Source: an uncultured Lachnospiraceae bacterium
GTDB lineage: Bacteria; Bacillota; Clostridia; Lachnospirales; Lachnospiraceae
Assembly (NCBI GenBank): GCA_910585545.1
Contig: CAJUFN010000001.1
Span: forward strand, 124,001 to 188,000
Reading direction: 5' to 3'
Length of the DNA: 64,000 nt
Part shown: positions 7,405-15,700 of the stretch, in pieces
How the letters are laid out: each line of letters begins with the position of its first letter
How positions within the stretch are numbered: the stretch's first letter is position 1
Made by a program: the position numbers and the translations under genes
The notes under the pieces: model-generated
Seen by the model: the letters and a program-made list of their open reading frames with translations, nothing else
What the model was told of the DNA's origin: nothing
Databases searched by the model: none

Positions 7405-7455
7405 TTTTTGCTCCTTTCCTGTTCGGCTGTTACCATTTTTCAAAATAAGTTTCTG

Positions 7456-8022
7456 CTATTTGTAATATAAATATGTTTTTTCCGTCATAGGGTCCACTGG
7501 CGCTTTCTTAGAATATAGATATTCCAAAGAGTCATGAAGCATTTTTCTTAAACACAAATCGATATCTGTAAATGCCAGTTTTCGAAGCTGCGGTAAATTA
7601 GGCGCTTCAAAACGATAGGGCTCGATGAAATCAGCGATATATATGATTTTATCAAGCAGCGACATTGCCGGACACCCTGTCGTATGCACTTCAATAGCGT
7701 GACAGATTTCTTTATCCGTGATATGATACTTTTCTTTTGCAAGTACTGCGCCGATTTTCGCATGCAGAAGACTTGGATTTTCTTCTTCTACCTTTGATAC
7801 AGGAATTTTGTATTTCCTGCAAAGTGCAAATTTTTCTTCTGCCGGAATACATTTAGCACAATCATGCAAAAGCCCGGCTAGCATTGCTTTTTTCATATCA
7901 GCATCATAACGCATGGCTAGGGCCGCTGCACAATGCATAACACTGATTGTATGACGGTAACGATTTTTATCCAAATGTTTCTTTACTTTCTTTCGAATCT
8001 CATCTAATTGTATATCATTCAT
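7456..8022 (-). CDS. yqeK: YqeK HD-domain hydrolase (symmetrical Ap4A hydrolase)
   Basis: Cleaves diadenosine tetraphosphate to two ADP. 188 residues with an HD domain: RHTISVMHCA provides the first histidine and LLHDCAKC the HD pair, plus later histidines in HAIEVHTTG and the metal-binding D of IIYIADFIEP. It starts 2 nt after the nadD stop and precedes rsfS, so translational coupling is likely. Function is inferred from the characterised Gram-positive family. Confidence 0.93.
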   Translation of the reverse strand: MNDIQLDEIRKKVKKHLDKNRYRHTISVMHCAAALAMRYDADMKKAMLAGLLHDCAKCIPAEEKFALCRKYKIPVSKVEEENPSLLHAKIGAVLAKEKYHITDKEICHAIEVHTTGCPAMSLLDKIIYIADFIEPYRFEAPNLPQLRKLAFTDIDLCLRKMLHDSLEYLYSKKAPVDPMTEKTYLYYK

Positions 8023-8024
8023 TT

Positions 8025-8636
8025 TCAGATGCCTCTTTGATATAATTGTTCTGCTTTAATATATTGTAACACAGATTCTGGAATAAGTCCTGTAACCTTT
8101 TGATTTTCTCTTAAAAGCTTTCGAATACCGCTAGACGAAACATTTATCGAAGGCGCCCTTAAAAGGCGTATATCGGCAAAATAAAGGGCATTCAAACGTT
8201 TTGCCTCCTCTTGTATTTGCAAATTATCTACTTCGTCTCTGCAGGCAGCAAGCATGGTACATGTTTTCAGTAAACGCGATGGATTACGCCATGTTTCAAG
8301 AGCAGTAAGTGAATCTCCTCCTATGATAAAGAAAAACTGATCTTGCGGATACATGCTGCAAAATGTCTCCATCGTCTCATAAGAATACGAAACTTTTTCA
8401 CGCTTTGCCTCATATAAGCATAACTCGAAACGTACTTCTCCTGCAATCGCAAGCTTTATCATTTCAATTCTTTGCTCAGTAGTCACATCCTGACTGGGAT
8501 TTTCCTTATGCGGAGGATTTCCATTTGGTAAAAACCAGATTTTATCTAGTTTATAATCCTTTAATGCCTGGTATGCCAATGCAAGATGTGCGTTATGAAT
8601 CGGATTAAATGTTCCACCCATAATACCTATCTTCAC
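8025..8636 (-). CDS. nadD: Nicotinate-nucleotide adenylyltransferase (NadD)
   Basis: Adenylates nicotinate mononucleotide in NAD synthesis, cytosolic. 203 residues. The nucleotidyltransferase motif GGTFNPIHNAHL is at about 7-18 and the SSSGIRKLL signature near the C-terminus. It follows yhbY by 11 nt and is followed by yqeK with 2 nt between. Confidence 0.96.
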   Translation of the reverse strand: MKIGIMGGTFNPIHNAHLALAYQALKDYKLDKIWFLPNGNPPHKENPSQDVTTEQRIEMIKLAIAGEVRFELCLYEAKREKVSYSYETMETFCSMYPQDQFFFIIGGDSLTALETWRNPSRLLKTCTMLAACRDEVDNLQIQEEAKRLNALYFADIRLLRAPSINVSSSGIRKLLRENQKVTGLIPESVLQYIKAEQLYQRGI

Positions 8637-8647
8637 GTTTTTGTCTC

Positions 8648-8944
8648 CTATGGCAATACAATTTTCTTTTTATCGTCTTTTCCTTCTTTATACAATACGA
8701 TTTTCTTACCAATGACCTGGACAACAACAGACCTTGTACGCTCCGCGAGCAGCTGCGCCATTTCTCTTGGATCATCCAGACAGTTTTGAAGCACATTGAT
8801 TTTAATCAATTCACGTGCGTTTAAAGCCTCACCAATGGCAGCTACTAACTCCGGGGTAACACTTGACTTTCCAATCTGAAAGATCGGATCCATAGTCATC
8901 GCTAATCCTTTTAAATACGCTCTTTGTTTTGATGTGATTGTCAT
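8648..8944 (-). CDS. yhbY: YhbY-type CRM-domain RNA-binding protein
   Basis: 98 residues forming one CRM domain; binds pre-50S ribosomal particles in characterised relatives. It shows the family N-terminus MTITSKQRAYLKGLAM, the glycine-bearing loop IGKSSVTPE and the C-terminal strand VVVQVIGKKIVLYK. The start at 8944 has a GAGGA site; the open frame extends upstream to 9016 inside obgE but is not used. It lies between obgE (16 nt) and nadD (11 nt), the usual clostridial order. Confidence 0.93.
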   Translation of the reverse strand: MTITSKQRAYLKGLAMTMDPIFQIGKSSVTPELVAAIGEALNARELIKINVLQNCLDDPREMAQLLAERTRSVVVQVIGKKIVLYKEGKDDKKKIVLP

Positions 8945-8960
8945 TTTACATTCCTCTTTA

Positions 8961-10244
8961 TTATTTATAATAATCAAATTGAAGCCCATACATGCGGACG
9001 GTGTCGCCTTCTTCAATTCCTTTTTCTTCCAGTTCTTCCAAGATACCGCTGTCTTTTAAGAAACGCTGGAAGAACTGGAACCCTTTCTCGGAATCAAGAT
9101 TGGTATAGCCAAGCATCTTTTCAATCTTAGGGCCCTCTACCACATACATGCCTTCTTCTATTTCTATAGTATACGGAAGATTCTCGTGGATCAATTCTTC
9201 TTCCGGGAAATACTCCTGCTCAAAAATAATCGTTTTAACCTCTAATGTCTTTAACTGTTCATTAACATAATATAAAAGCTCTTTGACTCCAGCTCCTGTC
9301 ACGCCGGAAATTGCAAATACTTTATAACCTTGCGGTTCAAATTCCTCGCGTATTTTTTCCACAGGATCTTCATCATTTGCATAGATCAGATCCGTTTTAT
9401 TTGCCGCGATTACTTGCGGACGTTTTGCCAAATCTTCATTGTAAGCAGCAAGCTCGGCATTGATTTTATAAATATCTTCTATCGGATCTCGTCCTTCGGA
9501 TCCGGCGGCGTCCACCACATGAATCATCATTCTTGTACGTTCTATATGACGTAAAAATTCATGTCCAAGTCCGACACCTTCGGATGCTCCTTCAATCAGT
9601 CCCGGAATATCTGCGATAACAAAACCTTCGCCATCCGGAAGATCTACTACTCCAAGATTTGGATTGATTGTTGTGAAATGGTAATTCGCAATTTTCGGAT
9701 TTGCATTAGTTACTCTGGATAAAAATGTAGATTTTCCTACATTTGGAAAACCAAGAAGACCAACATCTGCGATTACTTTTAATTCCAGGTTTACCCACAA
9801 TTCCTGAGCTGGTTGCCCCGGCTGCGCATATTTTGGCACCTGCATCGTCGCAGTTGCAAAATGCATATTGCCAAGACCGCCTTTTCCACCTTTTAAGATA
9901 ATCTGGCGCTTATTATCCCCAGACATATCTGCGATAACTTTCCCGGATTCGGCTTCTTTTATGACCGTTCCTTCCGGCACCTTCAAAATCAAATCCTCAG
10001 CGCTCTTACCATGGCAGCGTTTTTTACCACCCTGTTCGCCATCTTTTGCAACAAATTTCCGTTTATGCCGATAATCATAAAGTGTATTTAACCCTTCGTC
10101 TACTTCAAAAATGATATCTCCGCCACGGCCTCCGTCTCCGCCGTCAGGACCTCCGTTTGCCACATACAATTCTCTTCGAAAACTTACATGACCATCTCCG
10201 CCTTTTCCGGAACAGATATAAATCTTTGCTCTGTCTGCAAACAT
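8961..10244 (-). CDS. obgE: Obg-family GTPase (ObgE/CgtA)
   Basis: Ribosome-assembly and stress GTPase. 427 residues in three parts: a glycine-rich Obg domain (1 to about 158, with GGRGGDIIFEVD and GGKGGLGN), a G domain with the P-loop GFPNVGKST and switch DIPGLIEGA, and a C-terminal OCT domain from about 345 typical of Gram-positive Obg. A GAGGTG ribosome site precedes the ATG. A hairpin terminator separates it from rpmA, so it may have partly independent expression. Confidence 0.97.
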   Translation of the reverse strand: MFADRAKIYICSGKGGDGHVSFRRELYVANGGPDGGDGGRGGDIIFEVDEGLNTLYDYRHKRKFVAKDGEQGGKKRCHGKSAEDLILKVPEGTVIKEAESGKVIADMSGDNKRQIILKGGKGGLGNMHFATATMQVPKYAQPGQPAQELWVNLELKVIADVGLLGFPNVGKSTFLSRVTNANPKIANYHFTTINPNLGVVDLPDGEGFVIADIPGLIEGASEGVGLGHEFLRHIERTRMMIHVVDAAGSEGRDPIEDIYKINAELAAYNEDLAKRPQVIAANKTDLIYANDEDPVEKIREEFEPQGYKVFAISGVTGAGVKELLYYVNEQLKTLEVKTIIFEQEYFPEEELIHENLPYTIEIEEGMYVVEGPKIEKMLGYTNLDSEKGFQFFQRFLKDSGILEELEEKGIEEGDTVRMYGLQFDYYK

Positions 10245-10292
10245 GATTTCACCTCGTCTCTATATTATTTAGGAAGTACTTTCCTATGAATT

Positions 10293-10327
10293 CAAAAACA
10301 GGCTTCAAACCTAAATGATTTGAAGCC
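10293..10327 (-). terminator. Hairpin terminator between rpmA and obgE
   Basis: A perfect 9-bp stem GGCTTCAAA / TTTGAAGCC (10301-10309 with 10319-10327), followed on the minus strand by TGTTTTTG. It lies right after the rpmA stop and would end or attenuate the rplU-prp-rpmA transcript. Confidence 0.75.
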
Positions 10328-10341
10328 CGTCATTTTTCATA

Positions 10342-10626
10342 TTACTGTTCTACTGGATAGATAGAAACCTGCTTTTTGTCTCTGCCTTTTCTTTCAAATC
10401 TAACAATACCATCTGCCATTGCAAATAATGTATCATCACCACCACGTCCTACATTCACACCTGGATGGATCTTTGTTCCACGCTGTCTGTAGAGGATGTT
10501 TCCAGCTTTCACAAACTGTCCGTCAGCTCTTTTCGCACCAAGTCTTTTAGATTCAGAGTCACGACCGTTCTTTGTAGAACCAACTCCTTTTTTATGAGCG
10601 AAAAATTGAAGGTTTAATTTCATCAT
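10342..10626 (-). CDS. rpmA: 50S ribosomal protein L27 with Prp-cleavable N-terminus
   Basis: 94 residues starting MMKLNLQFFAHKKGVGSTKN. The short leader ending LNLQFF ahead of AHKKG is the Firmicute-type extension removed by the protease Prp, encoded directly upstream. The mature L27 core SKRLGAKRADGQFVKAGNIL follows. The GAGGAGG ribosome site fits either of two adjacent ATGs (10626 or 10623). It is third in rplU-prp-rpmA and overlaps nothing. Confidence 0.96.
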   Translation of the reverse strand: MMKLNLQFFAHKKGVGSTKNGRDSESKRLGAKRADGQFVKAGNILYRQRGTKIHPGVNVGRGGDDTLFAMADGIVRFERKGRDKKQVSIYPVEQ

Positions 10627-10630
10627 GGTT

Positions 10631-10963
10631 TTACACCTCCTCAAATATTAAATCCAGATACGTTGTATATTCTGCATCATCTTCTAAACTCTGTAAACCA
10701 AGAATCAATGAATTTAATAAAAGCTCCGTCTCTTTGGAAGGACGGCTCAACAGCTTGTACTCAATAACCCCTTCCGTATCATCTGATACTTGCGAAGTCT
10801 TTGCATCCGTAAACTGTTCGATAGAATTCATTGTATTGATTATCAGCATCGAAACTGCTGCACATATGACATCCTGACCGATATCTGCTGCTCCGGCATG
10901 ATCATATGCTTTGAAACCAACGCATTCATTCTTGTTATTCTTGTATATGGATACTTTAATCAT
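10631..10963 (-). CDS. prp: Ribosomal-processing cysteine protease Prp
   Basis: Removes the N-terminal extension of L27. 110 residues; the catalytic pair is His22 (YDHAG) and Cys34 (VICAAVS), both in the expected spacing. It sits between rplU and rpmA, the fixed Firmicute arrangement that couples the protease to its substrate. Family function is established in Staphylococcus; here it is inferred from sequence and position. Confidence 0.94.
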   Translation of the reverse strand: MIKVSIYKNNKNECVGFKAYDHAGAADIGQDVICAAVSMLIINTMNSIEQFTDAKTSQVSDDTEGVIEYKLLSRPSKETELLLNSLILGLQSLEDDAEYTTYLDLIFEEV

Positions 10964-10977
10964 GTCACCTTACCATA

Positions 10978-11286
10978 TTAAGCATTGATTTTTTCAATCT
11001 TAACTGCTGTATACTGCTGTCTGTGACCATTTTTCTTATGGTATCCAGTTTTTCTCTTATACTTGTAAACGATAACTTTTTTTGCTTTTCCGTCACCGAG
11101 TACAGAAGCTGTTACAGTTGCTCCTGCAACAGTAGGTGTTCCGATTTTTAATTCGTTATCACTTACTGCAAGAACCTGGTCAAATGTAAAAGTCTCTCCA
11201 GCTTCTACACCAAGTTTTTCTACTTTAATGATATCGCCTTCAGCTACTTTGTACTGTTTACCACCTGTTGCTATAATTGCGTACAT
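10978..11286 (-). CDS. rplU: 50S ribosomal protein L21
   Basis: 102 residues from MYAIIATGGKQYKVAEGD to the C-terminal KRKTGYHKKNGHRQQYT that contacts 23S rRNA. The start at 11286 has a GGAGGTG site 4-5 nt upstream; the ten extra codons of the open frame are discarded. First gene of rplU-prp-rpmA, with a strong promoter and a structured leader. Confidence 0.97.
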   Translation of the reverse strand: MYAIIATGGKQYKVAEGDIIKVEKLGVEAGETFTFDQVLAVSDNELKIGTPTVAGATVTASVLGDGKAKKVIVYKYKRKTGYHKKNGHRQQYTAVKIEKINA

Positions 11287-11365
11287 ATGGCACCTCCTAT
11301 TATCATTACTCGCCAATTACGGTGTCTTTAGAAAGAACTTATAACCTCATTGTGCGGCATCTTGA
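11287..11365 (-). ncRNA. Candidate L21 leader RNA
   Basis: An ~80-nt 5' leader lies between the rplU promoter and the L21 ribosome site. It contains a GCCGC motif and short complementary segments reminiscent of the Firmicute L21 leader used for ribosomal-protein autoregulation. The identification is from position and partial resemblance; a covariance-model scan was not possible. Confidence 0.45.
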
Positions 11366-11367
11366 GT

Positions 11368-11397
11368 ATTGTATCATGCTGCTGCTAGAAAAGTCAA
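11368..11397 (-). promoter_or_regulatory. rplU promoter
   Basis: Minus strand: TTGACT (11392-11397), an 18-nt spacer, TACAAT (11368-11373). Strong sigma-A-type promoter heading the L21-Prp-L27 unit. Confidence 0.75.
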
Positions 11398-11420
11398 CTA
11401 GATATAGAAAATTTTTCAAA

Positions 11421-11978
11421 TCAATTGGAACAATTCATACTAAAATCCTCTTTGAGCAAGGCATAAATACAAGAATTCTGTAATACTCCATTTTTATAAA
11501 TGCTGTTTTGCAATGTACCTTCTAATCTAAATCCGTTATGCTCTAATACCCTTCTGGAAGGAATGTTAAATGCAAATACTTCTGCATAGATTCGAACGAT
11601 ATCCCATGATTCGAATGCTTCTTTACAAATAAGAGGAATTGCCTTTGTCGTGATGCCAAGATCCCAGTAATCCTCTGATAAAAAATATCCAAGTTCCGCT
11701 TCCATACAGTGAATGTCATTCCCTCTGATAAGAGAAATGCTGCCCACAGCCAAATCATCTACGGAAATTGTCCGGTACATCTCTTTTTTGGAATCGGCAT
11801 CAAGGCACATCCGAATATAAAATTCCGCATCCGCTTTCGTATACGGATGTGGGAATATATCACGTAAATTCCCTGCAATATTCATATTGTTTGCGTGATA
11901 CGCGATGGAGTCTGCATCTTCAATTTGCCAAGGTCTTATCTCCATTTTTGCGTAATACTTTTCTTTCTCCCGAAACAT
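11421..11978 (-). CDS. GNAT-family N-acetyltransferase (RimJ/RimL-like)
   Basis: 185 residues; transfers acetyl groups from acetyl-CoA to an amine, in some relatives the N-terminus of a ribosomal protein. It has the RimL-type opening MEIRPWQIEDADSIAYH (from residue 12) and the C-terminal SRRVLEHNGFRLEG that ends the acetyl-CoA fold. Its start codon overlaps the stop of the CBS gene (TAATG), so it is probably translationally coupled. Substrate unknown. Confidence 0.8.
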   Translation of the reverse strand: MFREKEKYYAKMEIRPWQIEDADSIAYHANNMNIAGNLRDIFPHPYTKADAEFYIRMCLDADSKKEMYRTISVDDLAVGSISLIRGNDIHCMEAELGYFLSEDYWDLGITTKAIPLICKEAFESWDIVRIYAEVFAFNIPSRRVLEHNGFRLEGTLQNSIYKNGVLQNSCIYALLKEDFSMNCSN

Positions 11979-12388
11979 TATTGTGTCACCTTCGATCTTT
12001 CATAACAATAACTGATAATATCACGTCTTGTTATAATTCCAATGAATTTACCCGAATCATCCGTTACAGGAACAAAATTTTGCTCCATTGCACGCAATAT
12101 GAGATCTTCCATATCTGCGTCGGCAGAAACCGGTTTGTAATCTGTTTTTCTTTCAAATTCTTTTACCGGAACTACTTCTGCACCTTTCAGATTCAGATTA
12201 CATTTATTCTTGATTCCCCACAGAAGATCTCCTTCTGTGATGCTTCCAACATATTCTCCTTTGCGGTTGATGACAGGAATTGACGTATAACGATGATATT
12301 CCATCCGTTCCAATGCCTGACGTACCGAAAAATCATCATAGAGATAAGCAACTTCTGATTTCGGTTTTAAAAAAAACAAAATGTTCAT
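11978..12388 (-). CDS. Tandem CBS-domain protein
   Basis: 136 residues made almost wholly of two CBS motifs (about 17-65 and 80-130), each with the signature ending (for example YTSIPVINRKGEYVGSITEGDLLW and FVPVTDDSGKFIGIITRRDII). Such pairs bind adenine nucleotides and sense energy state. It starts 11 nt after the aspartokinase stop and overlaps the GNAT start. No catalytic domain is attached, so its target is unknown; a link to lysine or threonine metabolism is only suggested by position. Confidence 0.85.
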   Translation of the reverse strand: MNILFFLKPKSEVAYLYDDFSVRQALERMEYHRYTSIPVINRKGEYVGSITEGDLLWGIKNKCNLNLKGAEVVPVKEFERKTDYKPVSADADMEDLILRAMEQNFVPVTDDSGKFIGIITRRDIISYCYERSKVTQ

Positions 12389-12399
12389 AACAATCCTTC

Positions 12400-13719
12400 C
12401 TATAGTTCCGTTATAACAAAAATGTCATAAATGGCCTTGATTGCAGATTCAAAATCATTGCTTCTTACTCCAATGATAATATTTAACTCACTAGACCCCT
12501 GATCGATCATGCGGATATTGATATTGGCATGTGCAAGCGCTGAGAAAATTCTTCCTGCCGTTCCTCTTGTGGCGCGCATACCGCGTCCTACAACAGCGAT
12601 CAGCGCAAGATCTGTTTCCAATTCAATCATATCCGGGTCTACTGCACGATGCAGTTCTGCCAATACTTTCTGTTCTTTCTCCTCAAAATCTTTCTGTTGA
12701 ACAAAAATAGTCATTGTATCAATACCGGATGGGATGTGCTCGAAGGAAATACTGTTATTTTCAAAAACTTCCAGCACTTTTCGTCCAAATCCGATTTCGT
12801 TGTTCATCATAGCCTTTTCAATATTGATCGAAGCAAATCCGCAATGTCCTGCAATACCGGTAATTGTATATTTTGATTTGCGGCATGTGCTCTCTACGAT
12901 AAGCGTTCCTTTATCTTCCGGGGCATTTGTATTACGAATGTTGATCGGAATACCAGCCTTTCTTACCGGAAAGATTGCATCTTCGTGAAGCACAGTAGCT
13001 CCCATATAGGAAAGCTCACGGAGTTCTTTATAAGTAATCGCATCGATTGGTTTCGGGTTATCCACGATTCTTGGATCCGCTATGAGAAAACCGGATACAT
13101 CCGTCCAGTTTTCATACATATCAGCCATCACGGCTCTTGCAACCAAAGAACCGGTAATATCAGAGCCGCCTCTGGAAAATGTCTGTATCTTTCCATCTGC
13201 ATTCCTTCCATAGAATCCAGGAACAACTGCACAATCCATGGTACTTAAACGTTCTTTTAACGCCTCATTGGTACGTTCCATATCAAGAACACCATTTTCT
13301 CCAAAGAAGATCACATCTGCCGCATCTACGAATTCAAATCCAAGGTAGGCAGAAATCACGATACCATTTAAGTATTCTCCGCGAGAGGCTGCATAATCTC
13401 TTCCCGCTTTTTTTGCAAAATTATCACGAATCACAGCAAATTCTTCTTCCAGTGACAATTCCAATCCGAGTCCTTCGATAATTTCATCATATCTTTTTTT
13501 GATCTTTTCTAACTGGCTTGTAAAATCCTTCTCACAAATAGCCATTTTATAGCATTGGTACAGCATATCCGTAATCTTTGTGTCACTTGGAAATCTCTTT
13601 CCAGGTGCAGAAGGAACGACATATCTTCTGCTTTCATCAGCTGTAATAATTTTTTTGACTTTCTTAAACTGCTCTGCACTTGCAAGCGAGCTGCCGCCGA
13701 ACTTTACGACTTTTAACAT
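12400..13719 (-). CDS. lysC: Aspartate kinase
   Basis: Phosphorylates aspartate, first step to lysine, threonine and methionine. 439 residues: kinase domain opening KFGGSSLASAEQFKKV, with FSRGGSDITGSLVARAV in the active site, then two ACT domains (about 280-350 and 370-439) for allosteric control. The AAGGAGGAG ribosome site is strong. The upstream 89-nt gap holds a short palindrome (ATATGATTATCATAT) of unknown meaning. Which end product inhibits it cannot be told from sequence; the gene symbol is by family. Confidence 0.93.
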   Translation of the reverse strand: MLKVVKFGGSSLASAEQFKKVKKIITADESRRYVVPSAPGKRFPSDTKITDMLYQCYKMAICEKDFTSQLEKIKKRYDEIIEGLGLELSLEEEFAVIRDNFAKKAGRDYAASRGEYLNGIVISAYLGFEFVDAADVIFFGENGVLDMERTNEALKERLSTMDCAVVPGFYGRNADGKIQTFSRGGSDITGSLVARAVMADMYENWTDVSGFLIADPRIVDNPKPIDAITYKELRELSYMGATVLHEDAIFPVRKAGIPINIRNTNAPEDKGTLIVESTCRKSKYTITGIAGHCGFASINIEKAMMNNEIGFGRKVLEVFENNSISFEHIPSGIDTMTIFVQQKDFEEKEQKVLAELHRAVDPDMIELETDLALIAVVGRGMRATRGTAGRIFSALAHANINIRMIDQGSSELNIIIGVRSNDFESAIKAIYDIFVITEL

Positions 13720-13808
13720 TGGTTCTCCTCCTTATATGATTATCATATAGCTGTAATCAGTATTTTTCTTTTTTCGAATGTTTTCCGGTTATTTATTATA
13801 AACTTTCC

Positions 13809-14999
13809 TTATGCTTTTGTAAATATTTCATGGAATGGTTTTCTTACTTTTTTTCTCGTGATTTCCACAAGCTGAAGCTTCGTCACATCGATAAACGATG
13901 TCGTAACCGGATCTTTTTTTAGCTCCCCTCTTAACACTTCAATCAGAGAAACGAGTGATTTTTCGTCTTTCATATTAATAAAATCAATGAGAATGATTCC
14001 GGATAAATTTCTTAACCGGATCTGTCTGGCGGCTTCCTTAGCCGCTTCGATATTAATCTTTAAAAATGCATCTTCTGTATGCTTTTTCAAGATACATTTT
14101 CCGGAATTAACATCAATTACCGTAAGCGCTTCCGTAGGCTGGATAACAAGATAGGCTCCTGATTTCATCCATACTCTCTCGTGACGGCATTCTGTTAAAA
14201 GATTTTCAATCGCATACAATTTATGAAGAGGAAGCATATGATCCTGATAATGAATCAGCTTTTTCACATCTTCGGGCTGATACTCATTCAAATATGTTTT
14301 CACATCTTCAAAAAGTGCCTGATCTTCTACCAGAATCGCTTCCAATCCATCCTGATAAATATTTTGCAGATCCAATAAAAATTCAGAAGGACTTCTTTTC
14401 AGAAGACTGAACACTTTTCTGGTATCCGCAATCTTTTGCAAATGCAGCCATTGTGATTCTAAACGTTGCTTTTCCTGCATAATAGTCTCTTTTTCTGCAT
14501 TTCCGGCATTGGTTCTTACAATAAAACCACCATTTTCAAAACTTTCATCCACAAACAAAGCCTTGAGCTGTTCCTGCTTTTTTTTGCCTAACTTAGAAGA
14601 AATGCCAAGACGTTTATTTTCTGTTGTGAGTACCATATATTTCCCGGTAAAATTAAGATTTGAAGTTACGGTTGGTACTTTTGTCTTCACAGCTTCTCTT
14701 TCTATCTGGACCAAAAGCTCATCTCCGATGCAAAGCGGCTTTTTTCCGTATTTGTTCGTAAAATGAGGATTACGATTCTCTTCTAAAGAATAATAGCATT
14801 CCACTCTTGGAGCGATTTCAATAAATGCGGCATTGATATTAGCAGCAATCTTCTTGACCTTCCCTATGTAGATATCTCCCACTCTGATCTGACTTAAATC
14901 ATCCGCCTTGTAACAGTGGATTTCTACTGCCCTTCCATCTTCGATTACCGTATTTATAATAAAATTATCAAAAGCGGTAATTATCAGTTTTCGAATCAT
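13809..14999 (-). CDS. Ribonuclease G/E family protein
   Basis: 396 residues; endoribonuclease of the Rne/Rng family. It carries an N-terminal S1 RNA-binding domain (about 37-125) and the DNase I-like catalytic domain with the metal-binding aspartates in LTVIDVNSGK and GIILIDFINM. It ends soon after the catalytic core (VEITRKKVRKP) and lacks the Zn-link CPxC and small domain of E. coli RNase E/G, as many clostridial proteins do. Its ATG overlaps the stop of the upstream gene by 4 nt. Likely roles: rRNA and mRNA processing. Confidence 0.9.
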   Translation of the reverse strand: MIRKLIITAFDNFIINTVIEDGRAVEIHCYKADDLSQIRVGDIYIGKVKKIAANINAAFIEIAPRVECYYSLEENRNPHFTNKYGKKPLCIGDELLVQIEREAVKTKVPTVTSNLNFTGKYMVLTTENKRLGISSKLGKKKQEQLKALFVDESFENGGFIVRTNAGNAEKETIMQEKQRLESQWLHLQKIADTRKVFSLLKRSPSEFLLDLQNIYQDGLEAILVEDQALFEDVKTYLNEYQPEDVKKLIHYQDHMLPLHKLYAIENLLTECRHERVWMKSGAYLVIQPTEALTVIDVNSGKCILKKHTEDAFLKINIEAAKEAARQIRLRNLSGIILIDFINMKDEKSLVSLIEVLRGELKKDPVTTSFIDVTKLQLVEITRKKVRKPFHEIFTKA

Positions 15000-15700
15000 G
15001 CCGTCTCCTTAATCTCCCAGCCAAGCGCATCCAATGGAACAAGATTTCCATCTGCATCCTTGGCAAAATTATCTAATCTATGGTAAGCAAAGAAAGACGT
15101 ATCCACATCTATACCCAAAAATGTATTGAATGCTTCCATCACCAGTTCCGGTTTTAGATTCTGTACACTTCCGGCAGAAACTTTCATATAAATTGCATCT
15201 CCTTGCATCTCCAATTCATATATCAAAGGTCTGATATCTACCGTTTGCTCACTGCGTTTTGTTTTCTTCTGAATACAGATTTCTTTTTGTGCATAAAATC
15301 TTTTCAATTCATCCTGATAATGTTTGGGCAAAATCCCTTTGACATCTCTCACGGTATATGCCGCTGCTGCTACAATCGCCATCCCGGTATCTTTCTTCGC
15401 ATCGGAAATCTCTACTACATTTAACACTTCCATGCCTTCTACCATCGTATCATTTAGTCGTTTCACAGCTTCCTTAGAAGCAACTGCTGTCGTAAGCTCC
15501 ATATCAAAATATTCACCGTCACTGGTAAGTCCTACGCCAAGCGGATTTGCAAAAGACATAATCATATGAGGACTAAATCCCTGGCTGTAGGCAGCCGGAA
15601 GTTCTGCGCGCCGCACTGCTTTTTGAAAATACCGCATCAAATCCAGATGTCCGATAAAACGCATTACTCCATATCTTTTAAATTTTACTCTTACTTTCAA
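14996..15700 (-). CDS. TIGR03936-family radical-SAM-linked protein (DUF2344)
   Basis: 234 residues; function unknown, always found beside TIGR03960 radical SAM proteins and often near rng and rplU, as here. It begins (M)KVRVKFKRYGVMRFIGHLDLMRYFQKA. The start is a TTG at 15700, chosen for the AAAGGAGG site 8 nt upstream; it overlaps the end of the radical SAM gene by 23 nt. A GTG one codon earlier is possible. The longer ATG reading to 15742 lacks support. Confidence 0.88.
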   Translation of the reverse strand: MKVRVKFKRYGVMRFIGHLDLMRYFQKAVRRAELPAAYSQGFSPHMIMSFANPLGVGLTSDGEYFDMELTTAVASKEAVKRLNDTMVEGMEVLNVVEISDAKKDTGMAIVAAAAYTVRDVKGILPKHYQDELKRFYAQKEICIQKKTKRSEQTVDIRPLIYELEMQGDAIYMKVSAGSVQNLKPELVMEAFNTFLGIDVDTSFFAYHRLDNFAKDADGNLVPLDALGWEIKETA

